DNA of 64,000 nt from Todiramphus chloris collaris (taxonomy: Eukaryota; Chordata; Aves; Coraciiformes; Alcedinidae), in the NCBI GenBank assembly GCA_025345505.1, contig JANVCC010000010.1, positions 45,085,738 through 45,149,737 on the forward strand, given 5' to 3'. The notes under the pieces are model-generated. The model saw only the letters and a list, made by a program, of their open reading frames with translations, had not been told where the DNA came from and searched no databases. Below, one piece after another: positions 10,979-23,086 of the stretch; positions within the stretch are counted from its first letter, which is position 1, and each line of letters opens with the position of its first letter. The position numbers and the translations under genes were made by a program.

Positions 10979-13900
10979 ACTTTTGCTTAGGAATCACCAA
11001 AATCCTCTGTTCAAGATGCCCATGATTTTTTTTCTATTAAATTGGTTCCTAATTTTGTTAAGATTTCGTTAGCTTTTATTGCTCAAAACTTTCTTCTTAA
11101 ATGAGGTTAGATTATTAAGTTCCTCTTCTCTTCTGCTTGCACAAATACAGTGACTTTAAAGCTGAAACTGCCTGGAAAAAATATTGACCAAGACCTCACT
11201 GTGCAACAGCCCAGCTGTAAAGTTCCAAAAGCGTCCTTCTTCACGGTAAGGCTTGATGGAAGACTGTTTAGAGCTGAAAGCCATCTGCTTGCCTTAAAGA
11301 CAGGGCTGGTTTGTGTGTTATTTATAAATTTTAGAATAGGCATAATTCATGTACCCCCCTCTCAGCAGCTACTGCTTCATATAACTACCATTGACAAGCT
11401 GCTGTGTTTTTTAGAGCCTCAGTAACTTGGGTCAGTTAGATACATCAGTGTCTCAGCTTCCATTCATGAAAATCTATTAGCTTGAACAAATCTTTTAAAA
11501 ATATATAATTTTAATCCATTATTTCTAGTAGTATTATTTTATAGGGTATGTTTCAGTCATGTTTAGTGGTTTGTATCAATAAGATTAACATGTCTGTTTC
11601 TAGGAAGCTTCTTGCTGGATTTTCAGATGTGACATGGAAGCAAATGGAGAAGCAGTTTAGTCAACAAAACAAAGTAATCCCAAATGTCTTAGTAAAATTC
11701 TCAGCTTTGAGCACATATTCAACTCAGTGTTCTCTTAAATAAATAGGCAGAGAAAGAAAAAAGGTCAACTTAAGTAATAATTGGTTTTTGGTTTTTTTTT
11801 CCCCAGGGAAAGAGGTTTAATAATCCCTGAAGATAATTAGGGGTTAGGCTTAAGACACCCATTAAAGTGTAGTCACTTGGTTTACCAGGTTTCAAGGCAA
11901 GACATAGATTCACAAGAAATTCTAAAACATTACAAAGGGAAAAAATGAAGAGGGTTTTATTTTATTTTATTTTATTTTATTTTATTTTATTTTACTTTAT
12001 TTTATTCACCTTTTCATTTCCAGATTATCTACAAGTACAGTTTCATATCTAACTGGAATTAAATGGACAGTCCTAGATGTTCAGGTTGGAAGCAAACGTT
12101 TCACTGTTGGCATAGCATGCTAGATATTTTTGATATGTTGTAAGCTAGTTATGGACATGTTTCAAAACATCAAAAGACAGAAGCATCGTTATGGGCAGAG
12201 GATGAAAAAGGTGATCATAGGCTGGTGCATATTGGAACTCCGTGACATGATACCTATCTGCGTAATGGAATTTGTAATTGTTTGAAGAATACTTTGACCT
12301 GAGTACACTGTAGAACTTTAGGAAAGTTAATTTCTAGAAGTCAAAGTGGTACACAGGGCCTATTTAGTTTCTAAATTTAAATAGTTGTATTATTCCAGAG
12401 ATACCAGGAAGATTATCTAAAGAATATTTTTAAAAACCCTCTATATATTAGAATACACACACAAAAAGATATGTTTAGCTAGATCTTCAGAACTACAACT
12501 CTTTTCCAGCTGGTAATTCTCAATGAGTAAAAGAACTCAATTTAGATAAAGGTTTGTCTTTTCTAATTCTCCATCATTCTTCACTGGAGAAAAAATAATT
12601 GTTAATTAATTCAGAATATTTTATGCATGTTTTACCCTACCTGTCTTGTACTAGATTTAGTAACAGAGAAGAACTTCTAATGGGGAACCCCAGTGGGAGT
12701 GGAGATATGCAATTCAAAGATGAAAATTTAAGAGTCAGAAAGTGAGATTTTTTTGCTACTCTAGGTTTTTTTTTATAGTATATATTACTTAGAAAAATCC
12801 ACAATGTGTATAAACATTGTGTAAACATATAAACATTTACTAAACTTTTTGAAGTAGCTTTTTCATTATTGTGAATTTAACTCTTGCATAGTTTCAGCTG
12901 CTTCACACATTTCTGCACTGTTTGCTCTTGAAATACATGTTACACCCTTGTTAGTACTTGTATGATTTTTAGGCCATAGCTTGTTGTTAGTTTTTCTTTC
13001 TTAGATTCATAGATTAGGTCTGGATGAAAATAAAACATTTTCATAAATTATATTTTTGATATTCTTAAGATTTAATATGCTCTGAGTATTCTGGTGTTTG
13101 TTCTTCTTTTTGATTATTGTTACACTTCCTGCTTTCAAGATTTCTTCCCTGTGCATTTTAGAAAAACAACAATTTTCTGACTGGAACATACAACATGTAT
13201 GAATAATAAGATTATTTTTTCCCCTCCCAAAATAAGCAGGTACGTAGATTGTCCAGTTCTCTTTTGGTACTGTACTTGTACACTAACAGAAGACAGTATT
13301 ATATTCCAGAGACCATTTTAGATGGCTGCAGCTAAGTAAAAGATACGAGAAAAATCAACATAATCCCAGAATTCTTAATTTGAAGTTCTGCCTGAGGATG
13401 TATTTCCCCTAATTTTGCCTTATACAGTTATCAATTATTTTCTAGCAACTGTAAATACAATTCCTTACTTCTGTCTTCATCTCAATGCCTGTCACATGAT
13501 CCTTGCTAAATTCTACATATTTCTTCATATTAGCCTATGTGCAGTTTAAAAATGTTATGAAAATTTTTATGGAAGAACACTCATGAGCACTCTTAAACTT
13601 GCTATAACACAAGTTGACTATACTTCTTATCAATAAGATGTGGAGACTGCAAAGATAAGATCTGTTAAATGTAACAGTTCACTAGGGAGTCCCGACATCA
13701 CAAAATATGTATTTTTCCAGTTTTAATTTCCATAGTATCTAATTTCCATAGTATCTAGACTTGTCCCATGTATTGACTATGCAGTTGGAGTGCATTATGT
13801 GCACTCATAGTGCAATTCTGGTTTTGTGTTTTGTTTTGTTTTGTTTCATTCAAAAGGAAACCGGATCATGTTCTCTGAAACCACTCCATGAAGAAACACT

Positions 13901-14219
13901 GTAACTGTGTTTCTTCACATAGGATGGTTGCTCAAATTCCTAATGTACATGCCCCTGTACTGAACGTGACAAAGATAAAAATGAGAACTGAAAGAAGAGT
14001 TATAATCTCCTACAGTGAGAGTTAAAAACCTACGTATGTTAAAACAAAAAGACAAGCCACCAAACAGGTGCCTCCCTTGCTTGCTCAATTCTGCTGCCAC
14101 TGTTGTTTTTTTCCAGGTTTATTGCTACCTGGAGTTTTACAGACAGTCAGTTATGCAGTCAGTCATTTGATTTAAAAACCCTGGGTCTATAGTGAAAAAT
14201 ACAGTGAAATATATCCATG
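10979..14219. other. AT-rich unique DNA, no gene recognised
   Basis: No gene, RNA or interspersed repeat recognised. It includes the TTTTA microsatellite at 11951-12006 and a 16-base tandem duplication (AATTTCCATAGTATCT twice) near 13725-13757. Open frames are short and show no family resemblance. Confidence 0.65.
11951..12006. repeat. (TTTTA)n pentanucleotide microsatellite
   Basis: About ten units of TTTTA with one C interruption toward the right end. It is not a CRISPR-like array, since there are no spacers. Confidence 0.92.
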
Positions 14220-14297
14220 CTTGTGTCAGGGTGATTGGACTAGATGATCTTTAAAAGCCTCTTCCAACTCAAACTGTTCTATAATTCTATGACTCCA
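14220..14297 (+). mobile_element. CR1 LINE 3' UTR stub
   Basis: A very short CR1 3' end: GGTGATTGGACTAGATGATC, TTTAAAAGCCTCTTCCAACTC, then TTCTATAATTCTATGA octamers. Everything upstream of the last 80 bases is missing, which is common for CR1 because of extreme 5' truncation during target-primed reverse transcription. Confidence 0.85.
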
Positions 14298-14408
14298 TAC
14301 CTCAATTTTCATAAACATTTACAAGCTATTTGGTATTTTGGATCTTGGTTTTGGGTTGGGGTTGTTTATTTTGTGTTTCTTCAGGTAATTCCACTTAAAC
14401 CTGCGAAC

Positions 14409-14520
14409 ATCACACATAAAAAACAAAACAAAACAAAAAAATAAAAAAAACCCACAAAACAAAAAAAAAAAAAACAAAAAAAACCAAAACCCAAACAAAC
14501 AAAAAAAAAAAAAAAAACCA
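14409..14520. repeat. A/C-rich low-complexity tract
   Basis: About 110 bases of A runs broken by single or paired C residues (AAAACAAAACAAAAA, ACCAAAACCCAAAC and similar). Low complexity, with no unit periodicity strong enough to call a tandem repeat. Confidence 0.85.
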
Positions 14521-15365
14521 ATACACTTTAGTGATTACAATAGATCTCCCAACAGTTTGTATGTGATACACAAAGCATTTGTTGTTATGACTTCCATTGT
14601 CCTCTTTCCACCACCAGATACACTTGAAGGCATATATGTTCCTAAAACAACAACAATCAGTGATGAAAGATCCATCAAATTTCCAGCTTTCAACCTTTTA
14701 GCTACATATTTTTTCCTTCCACTATCACTTGCATTATAGCAAATAGGGTCTTACTTTGAGCCTTTTTTCTCAAAAACTCAGTACAAGTCTGACTCTCTTG
14801 AAGTCCATAAAACTTATTCTACATGGCCTGATACCTCAGCAACTGTATGTGAATTGAGAGCAACAGATTAGGATACTAGAAGAAAATAAACCAAAACAAA
14901 ACCCCAGTTAAAAGTGGAGCCTGGCTTTTACACACTACTATAATATAAATAAACAGTTAACTAGAGAAAAAAATGTCTTAAGAAATAAAGAAACAGAGGC
15001 ATGGAATATAAACACCATGCACCCTGTGGGAGTAAAGTGCTGAATTGAGAGCATGTCCAAGCCTGTCCAAACCTTTTAGTTTGTTCAGAAAGCTTGTGAT
15101 TATCTCTGAGATACCATTGAGTAGTATTGCCATAATAAAGCCTGAAAAACTTTAAGTAAATAAATAAGTAATAATAATAATGAAGTAAAGGACCACAGGC
15201 TACTGTTTGCTTTATTGAAATAGAATATTTATTTTTAATCTTGTCTTGCAAAGAAGATATCAAGGGAAAAAAATCTTATTTCATCTTATTTTACCACTTA
15301 ATATGTTATATTATTTGAGAATGGAGGAAATTTCACATCTTGTTTCCATTTCTCCCATCAAAGCA
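14521..15365. other. AT-rich unique DNA, nothing recognised
   Basis: Between two CR1 stubs I see no gene or repeat family. A minus-strand open frame of 100 codons (14961-15263) has low-complexity, T-rich composition and no motif. Confidence 0.6.
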
Positions 15366-15945
15366 GAAGAGTGAAAGTCCAGCTGTTAATCTAACTCTAC
15401 CAAGTCCACGCCTAAACCATGTTGCTAAGCACCACATCTATGCATCTTTTAAACAAGAACAGGGGTGATGATTCAATCACTTCCCTGGGCAGCTTGTTCC
15501 AACGTGTGATAACCCTTCCAGTGAATAAAATTTTCTTAATATCCAACTTAAACCTCCCCTGGTGCAACCTGAAGGCTTTTTGTCTTGTTCTATCGCTTGT
15601 TACTTAGGAGAAGGGACCAGCACTAATCCCTCTACAACCTCCTAGCAGGTAGTTGTAGAGAGCTCTTACACCACCCACCCAGTGTTTTATCCAGCAGGGC
15701 GTATACCCGTCCAAGCAATGAGCAACCCCTTTCTCCAGGAGAATGCTGTGGAAAAGTGTGTCAAAGGCTTTACTGAAGTCCAGGTAGAAATAATCCACAG
15801 CCTTTTCCTCATCCACTGGTAGGTCATCTTGTCATAGAAGGAGATTAGGTTCATCAAGCAGGACCTGCCTTTCATGAACCCATGCTGTCTGGACCCAATC
15901 ACCTTTTTGTCCAGTAAATGGTGTGTAATGACTGTTTAAACTCAG
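15366..15945 (-). mobile_element. CR1 LINE fragment with internal deletion, minus strand
   Basis: On the minus strand the element begins in the RT domain with GSRQHGFMKGRSCLMNLISFYDKMT, then DEEKAVDYFYLDFSKAFDT (RT motif A with its catalytic aspartate) and WIKHWVGG. At about 15668-15675 it jumps directly to ALYNYLLGGCRG, which normally lies about 1 kb further on. It then continues through the C-terminal region (NLPWCN, NKIFLI, FQRVIT as read on the plus strand) into the 3' UTR. The last octamers are lost or decayed at the left end. The frame stays open across the deletion point. Confidence 0.88.
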
Positions 15946-17580
15946 ACATTGACTCCTAGATGGTGCTTTTCTAAATACTACTGAATAAATTCATGGACAA
16001 GGGAAAAAGACACAAAAGAAACAACAAAAGTGGTATTCCTTAAAATGAGTTTGTGTGTTCCAAAATGTTACTGGAAAAAGTGAATTACCATGGATGTGAT
16101 GTGATCCAACCAATTGCATATGCAGTAGTGAACATAAAATTTTTCTTTCTAATAGAAATTTTAAATGTAATCTGATTGCTTTTTTTTTTTTTTTTTCTTC
16201 CTAAGAATTGTAATGCACAGACTAAATTGAACCTCTGAAAAACATCTGTTATTGCCAATTCATAGCAAAGTCATTTTTGGTGGTGACAGACTGTGTCTCT
16301 CAAATGAATGAGGTAGCCAAGTCCTTTGATGTTCCACGTTGCATATCGGACTTCAAACAGTAATAATTAAGGCAGGCCTGTTGTCCATATTCATGTAGGA
16401 AATCAAATTAGGTTGTTCCACTTGTACTTTGTGGATTTTAGAAAATAACCAATGAAGATCAGTCTTCCCATGAGTCTGGCACATCTTTGCTGTTTAAAAC
16501 AGTTGCTCCTTTACTCATCCTCCCAGTTAATGACATGACTGCTGCTGCACCTATATGTCTTTAATTTTGATACATGGTTTTCTGTAAAAAGCAGGCCATT
16601 CACCATTGTCATTCCATCAGAACATCTCACAAACATCTGTTAGGTATGTTTTAATTTTCTCTGTTATAGTAAGTCACCATCTGAAAAAAGCATCACTTCA
16701 CTTCAGAAAACTACAACTTAAAAAAACCTTCTGTAGATTTAATTGCAGCTTTGACATACTGTTTACATTTTCATGGACATGCATACACTCTCCAATGAAT
16801 CCAGTGACTGAATTTAAAATAACTTACAACACATACAGTCTGCCTCAGTATAAAGAGTTTATTGATGAGAAACCCCCTCTCTCTTTAGGAGGTAAAGTGA
16901 AAAATAATTTTTGCCTCAGCATTGATTTTAAACCTTCAATGTACTTTACCTCCCTGTGAAAAAAGAAGTTTTGAAAGCTGTCTTATGTTTGACTACATAA
17001 TTTTTGGCCACAGCAACTTTTTCAAGCCCCAAATTTAACTTTAATGGAGTTCTATTCAAAGAATGTGAAGGAACATGAGAGAAGGAGAATAACAACAAAA
17101 TGGACACATACTCCAATGAAACATGCACATATACTCATTTAAATGCAGCATAGAGCAAAACTTCTTTTACTCTCTGAGCGCTGTTTCGAATATGGAATAA
17201 ATTAATATGGCAGTTTCCTTCTTGCTAGTGAAAACAAAATTGGTTCTTTCACAAATAAATTGTCTGTATATTTAAAAAGGAACTGATTTCTCACACAGAG
17301 TGATTGTTTGTACTTACACAGATTTTTAAAAAGACTTTCTCACCACCACTACCATGTAGAGCTTCTCTTTCACTGCCCCTGCCCTGCCCCCTCCAAAAAA
17401 AACCCAAAAAAACAAAAAAACACAAACAAACCACAAGTTTATTTATGAGCTATTTTGCTATTATGATCTTGACACCTTTTTTTATAACCATTCACTTTTA
17501 AACAGTTATGTTGGTTTCAAGCAAACAACTGTAAGCATTGTGACAGCAACTTCCCTTCAAATATGCACAGCATTTTCTTT
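15946..17580. other. AT-rich unique DNA, nothing recognised
   Basis: No recognisable gene or interspersed repeat. T-tract at 16181-16197 and A/C-rich tract at 17393-17431. A plus-strand open frame of 117 codons (16606-16959) lacks any motif or family resemblance that I can name. Confidence 0.55.
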
Positions 17581-18540
17581 GGCATCTTGCTTCAGACCAG
17601 CTTTAGTAACAATTGGAGCAGCTGTGTGGGGGAAATTAATTCAACATCTAACCAGCATAGTGGGAGGAGGAACATGAGGAAATGAACCTATGTCACCTCA
17701 GGTTTACTGTGGCCTATTCCTTGCCATGTTGTATTCACCTAGGTCAAGGAATGGTTCAACAGCGGTCTTACACAAGTTCAGCAGCACATCAGTGTTGCCT
17801 TCACAGTAGTCAGCAATAAAAATTGCCCTGAAACTACTCCTAGTGCAAAAGTTTGTCCATATCTCCATTTTGCAGTGATCAATGAAATGACAACCCATGG
17901 ACATCCCATTCAACTGGATATGATGGCATGCTAGTAAATGAGACAGTGCATCCTCACTGACCCTTCTTGAGGAATACCACAGCTCATCCCATCTGTAAGA
18001 TACTTGCTGAAACTGGAAATGAAAGTGTCTCTTCATTCTTCTTGAGGAATATGGACTCCTGGTACTCCAAGGTACTTACAGTTATGAAGAAACTGGGAAA
18101 GTATGATCAAGAATATGCCACAGCTACACACATTCAGTGCCCAACAAGCTGCGTGACTTCATACCGCTTGGAAAGTAAGGTCAAAAGGAGAGAAGCATTT
18201 CTGTAAACTGCTCTCAAGTAATAGCTTTGCTTTCTAACTAAAGTCAAGGCGTCCCAGACTATGCTTGCTGTTGTCCGTGGAGCTGTTCATGAGAGCTGGG
18301 CAAAGGCCTTCCTGGTATCTATATTCCCTTTCAAGAATCTTTTTCAAGATCCTGGTGTGGATCCTGAAGCAGTGCCAGAGACTCTGGTCACTTCCAAACT
18401 CTTCCACCTGGCATTCTCAGACCCCAGCATGCAAAGGTCCATCCAGGTGGCAGGGTTAATGGTGTGGTCCCTCTCAGAGAGCTTTTCACAGTCTCCAAAA
18501 CACAGCTGCTCTGAGATCTATTGATTGGTCTTCAATGCAA
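17581..18540. other. Unassigned block with somewhat higher GC and several open frames
   Basis: The composition is less AT-rich than the flanks, and frames of 60-110 codons are open on both strands: minus 17704-18036 (110 codons) and plus 17967-18206 and 18261-18524 (87 codons). Words such as DELWYSSRRVSEDALSHLL on the minus strand look protein-like, but I cannot tie them to a family. Possibilities are an old processed pseudogene, an ancient repeat, or chance. No poly-A tail, splice sites forming a sensible exon set, or CR1 similarity was found. Confidence 0.2.
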
Positions 18541-21500
18541 TAGCTTTCACCCTTCTGAAGCATATGAAACACTTGCACCCACTGACAGTACAGGAAGCAA
18601 AACTGGGTAAAGGCTCATGGTAAGTCATGTCTTTTCCCTTCACTGCTAATCTTCTGTGTCCTTTATGCAGCTGCTTTATTTGCCAGTTGACAAATGGCAA
18701 CAGCAGCCCAGTTAAATCTTTCTATTCATTTTACATGTATTTTCTCTTCCTTCCTTTCTTTCATGCACCTTCCTTTTCCCTGAATCCTCGAGTCTCCACA
18801 TGGACAATTTCTATCATAATTTTGAAGGCCTGCACAGAGTGCACGGATGAAAGCAACTAACATTAAGCAACCTTATCTGAAGAAGTTTGACCATCCCCTT
18901 TTAAATAAGAAAAGAAATTATCCTTCTTTTCCACTCTGGAGTACCTTGCTATCAGTATTAAAAAAAAAAAAAAAAAGGCAACTTTTTAATGTTATATTTT
19001 ATTCTTATGATAGTCTATTTTAAATATTTAAGGATAAAAATACTGCATTTATCATAAATTTCAATTAAGTCGCATATGTGATTATATTCATTTTATTAGC
19101 TTTCACTATTCTGAAACATTTCATACAATGTAATAAGACAGAGCAAGTGGAAACATTTTATTCTTGATGCATTTAATAGCTTAGATTATTATAATTTTTA
19201 AGCAACTTTCTTTCCCCCCATTTAGTTACAGTTAATATGGCATGTTTTGTGTGTGAGATCTTCTCTTCTGTTTCTTTCACCTGAGTGCTAATATATCTGA
19301 TGTATCAATGCCATTAAAGCTGCTAAGCATTTTCCAGCCCACACCAGATTTCTTGACTAAATCTATTCACTTCATAACACTTTCCAGGTAATGTCATAAG
19401 ACTATGTCCCCAAAATAAATAGGCGTGTAAACCATTTTACACTAAACATTTTATCAGAGGTAGATATAAGCATACATTCATGCACTTGAATGCTTTGCAA
19501 ATGACTGCTTTGAGCAGTAAAGATCTACAATAAGGATTTGATAATAAATAGCCTATTAAATTCTGTTATGTTCAACTACATCTAATTGGATCGCATGTCA
19601 TCAAAGAGATAAAAAGTCTTTCTACAGATGCATTGTTCATTCTAGATTCCTCCTTAAAAATAACTGTATAATCAAATTTTTGTAACTAAATAATTTTCAT
19701 TTGAAAGCATTTCTTGTTCCTCACACACTTTTTAGCATAAGGAAGTTTACAGCACCTTTATACTTCAGAATTAACTTCTAAATTATAACAACATAATGTA
19801 CATGGGGTTCTACTGACCAGTAAGAAATTGTTTCTTATTCTTCCTTTTCTCTTTACTAAAACTTCACTCCTACGTGCAATCACTCAGCAAAAATTCTAGG
19901 GGGAAAAACACCTTTGAGCATGTATTGTTTGGTATAACTTAATCCACAAAATATTTTGATTTTCCATTACTATTCCATTACTCCATTACATGTAGGTTAT
20001 TACATATAGAAATTTCACATAATCTTTTTTTTTATCAGTCCATATGCTTTATTTTCCTATGACTCAAAAGAAGATTGTACAACACTTTAAAGCTATGAAG
20101 CAAACTGTATTCCATTTCATTAACAGTGATCAGAAATATTTACTGTAGGTTAGTAGTTATTCCTTGTTCTAAGAAAACAAGACAAGGATTTTAACAGGGA
20201 AGAAATAAAACAATAAAAAGTAAAAACTACCTAACTCAAAGAGGAGCTAAATTCAGTATTCATGGTATAATAAAATGGTATAATAGTCATATTATTATAT
20301 TGCTTGTGACTTAGCTTAATCTATTAATTAGTGGGTTTCCTTCTTTACAAATTATAGTCCAAGACAATTATATAGGCAGTATAGGCTGTACAATAATCGA
20401 AAAACCACACTGTTTTTTGAAAATATTTTAGATGTGTATATACTATGAAGAATATTCAAAAAACCTTTTTGCTATTTTGGATAACTGCATTTCCCACACA
20501 TTATATATCACATAAAATCTACCAGTGTATTAATTAAATTTAGTACTTTCTATGCTAGGAGTACATTATTTAAAAGTAAAAAATAATTACAGAATGAGAA
20601 AATGGGCACCTGACTGAGAGATGTGGCTTTCTACTACTCTATCTAATTAGGCTTATTTTGGGACTGTACAGCAAGGTCAAAGCTTTTCTGAAAGACTGTG
20701 TTCTCAGCTAAAGTATAAGTCTTTTTGAAAATATTGCAATTAACACATTTGGAGATACTTGAAGACTATTCTATGTTGTGCAGAATCCGGCCACACCTGA
20801 ATCATCTATGCAAAATGAAAAAGTACTTTTAAAATTTTTTGTTTCACTATGTTGTTAGCTGCACTGAGGACACTTATGACAGCTCTGAGAAATGGTATAA
20901 AAAAGTTGACTCAAATAAATGTCTCCTCAAATTTCCAGATTCAGGAAACAATTTTACCGCTATCTAAGTGGATAGAAAACTTAGCTATGGCTAATTATTA
21001 GATAATTAAATTACTCTAATTAATTTTGTACTCAAGAAAAGAATGTGCACATAGAGTGGAAAGGAACCACTTAACCCAGATATTTATTTTTTCTTCTCTG
21101 CAAGTCCAAAACCAAGAAAGAAGAAAAAGAAAAGAAAGCTTCTATTTATCCATTCAGGTTGCAGATGACAACGGAGTATATCATGATTGTAAGAAGTCAT
21201 ATAATTTGGGTATGTCCAGAATTTGCTGAGATTACTGAGGACTACACAATCTTTTTTTCATAAGTAAACTGCTTTCCTAAATTTTTGAAGCATTTAGGAA
21301 GAAGAAATCAATGCTTTTCCCCCTCTAATTTTGACATCAATCTCACTTCTAAATATAAGAATATCATTCATAATAGTAGCAGAACAGTACTTCAATCTGA
21401 TCCCTTACTTAAACATAAACCATTAGATATATTGATGAAGCAGGCTTAAAAGGAGGGAGAAAAGTGAGTTAGGAAGAATACCTTTTAAAAATCCCTAAAT

Positions 21501-21927
21501 TTTAACTCTTTCTAATACTTTGTAAAGAAATAATATTTCAGTGGTGTTATTAATGGATGTACCTGACTAGTTTGAATGCAAATAATAAGTAAATAAACTC
21601 ATTATCTTAATGTTATTCTCCTTTTTTATTGCTTTTATATTTAGAATATTTTAATCAATTGCAAATGAAAAAGGATTTTCTGTCTGGATGGGTAACAAAC
21701 ACATTGTAAATATAAACTATTCAGATGGATGCTCTCTGTTTTAGGTCTTTGCTGTGTTCAGTGTATGGCACAATATACTCCTGTGATAAAGCACAATGCT
21801 GACCAACAGTTCACCATGCCACTAGTGCACACATAGATCAGGGGAGAGATTTCTGAGGAATTACTCAAATGGAAAATAACAGTAAATAACCACCCATTCT
21901 TCATTTCCTGTAGTTCTTCACGTAACT
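18541..21927. other. AT-rich unique DNA, no gene recognised
   Basis: About 3.4 kb with no gene, RNA or repeat family recognised. A-tract at 18960-18976. The stretch around 19265-19440 has the balanced, motif-rich look of conserved noncoding DNA, but conservation cannot be judged from one sequence. Confidence 0.55.
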
Positions 21928-22519
21928 AAATCACAGAATATTATGGGTTGGAAGGGACCTCAAAAGATCATGTAGTCCAACCCCCTGCCAGAGCAGGATC
22001 ACCTAGATCAGGTCACACAGGAATGCATCCAGGAGGGTTTTGAATGTCTCCAGAGAAGGAGACTGCACATCCTCTCTGGGCAGCCTCTTCCACTGCTCTA
22101 TCACCCTCACTGTGAAAAAGCTTTTCCTTATGTTTACCCAAAACCTCCTATGCTCCAGCTTATATCCTTTACCAGTTCGCCTATCACTGGATGTCACTGA
22201 GCTCCATCCTCCTGACACTTGCCCTTAACATATTTATAGACATTAATAAGGTCACCTCTCTGTCTCCTCTTCTCCAGGCTATAAAGACCCAGCTCTCTCA
22301 ACCTCTCCTCATCAAGGAGATGCTGCACTCCCTTAATCATCTTGGTGGCCCTGTGCTGGACTCTCTCCAGTAGCTCCCTGTCTTTCTTGAACTGGGGTGC
22401 CCAGAACTGGATACAGTGCTCCAGGTGGGACTTCACCAGCACAGAGTAGAGGAGGAGGATAACCTTCGTTGGCCTGCTGGCCATGCACTTCTTAATGCAT
22501 CCCAGGATGCCATTGGCCT
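21928..22519 (-). mobile_element. CR1 LINE 3' part, minus strand, cut by assembly gap
   Basis: Read on the minus strand, the C-terminal region of ORF2 is open at 22194-22484: [60 protein letters not shown], then [28 protein letters not shown] second frame (22003-22218) carries the [32 protein letters not shown] block. The 3' UTR and a short AATCACAGAAT tail lie at the left end. It belongs to the same subfamily as the long copy to the right (YKYVKG type) but differs at roughly a tenth of positions. It ends abruptly at the run of Ns, so how far it extended 5' is unknown. Confidence 0.9.
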
Positions 22520-22529
22520 NNNNNNNNNN
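22520..22529. other. Assembly gap of 10 Ns inside CR1 sequence
   Basis: Exactly ten Ns, which looks like a placeholder rather than a measured length. The sequence left of it ends at the CR1 position GCATCCCAGGATGCCATTGG. The sequence right of it restarts at an internal CR1 position about 490 bases earlier in the element (TCCAGGAGGGTTTTGAATG). Two similar copies in the same orientation flank the gap, a classic cause of assembly failure. Confidence 0.95.
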
Positions 22530-22753
22530 TCCAGGAGGGTTTTGAATGTCTCCAGAGAAGGAGACTCCACAACCTCCCTGGGCAGCCCATTCCAGTGCTC
22601 TGTCACCCTCACAGTGAAAAAGATTTTCCTGTGTTTACCCTAAACCTCTTGTGCTCCAACTTACGCCCATTGCCTCTTATCCTAACACTGAATGGCATTG
22701 AGAAGAGCCTGGCTGCGTCCTCCTTACACTTGCCCTTAACATATTTATAGACA

Positions 22754-23083
22754 TTAATGAGGTCCCCCCCTCAGTCTCCTCTTCTCCAGGCTAAAGAGAC
22801 TCAGCTCTCTCAGCCTCTCCTCATCAAGGAGATGCTGCACTCCCTTAATCATCTTGGTGGCCCTGCACTGGACTCTCTCCAGTAGCTCCCTGTCTTTCTT
22901 GAACTGGGGTGCCCAGAACTGGACACAGTACTCCAGGTGAGGTCTCACCAGCATGGAGTAGAGGGCAACGATAACCTCCCTTGACCTGCTGGCCATGCAC
23001 TTCTTAATGCATCCCAGGATGCCATTGGCCTTCTTGGCCACAAGGGCACATTGTTGGCTCATGGCCATCCTCTTTTCCACCAT
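22754..23083 (-). pseudogene. CR1 ORF2 C-terminal region remnant
   Basis: A 109-codon minus-strand frame reads [20 protein letters not shown], then [40 protein letters not shown] and [15 protein letters not shown]. This is the conserved region downstream of the RT palm in CR1 ORF2, thumb and beyond. It lies directly downstream of the RT frame at 23087-23440, with a break between them. The C-terminal end of the same ORF2 continues on the left in another frame toward the gap. Confidence 0.85.
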
Positions 23084-23086
23084 GAC

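Noticed and set aside
11951-12006. Array-like repetition resembling a CRISPR or tandem gene signal.
   Set aside because: A plain TTTTA microsatellite with no spacers, in vertebrate DNA.
16606-16959. 117-codon plus-strand frame.
   Set aside because: No motif, no similarity that I recognise, no splice sites. Within the range expected by chance over this length.
22030-23030. A recent local tandem duplication across the assembly gap.
   Set aside because: The two halves differ at about one in ten sites, too many for a recent duplication. Two CR1 insertions or a false join fit better.
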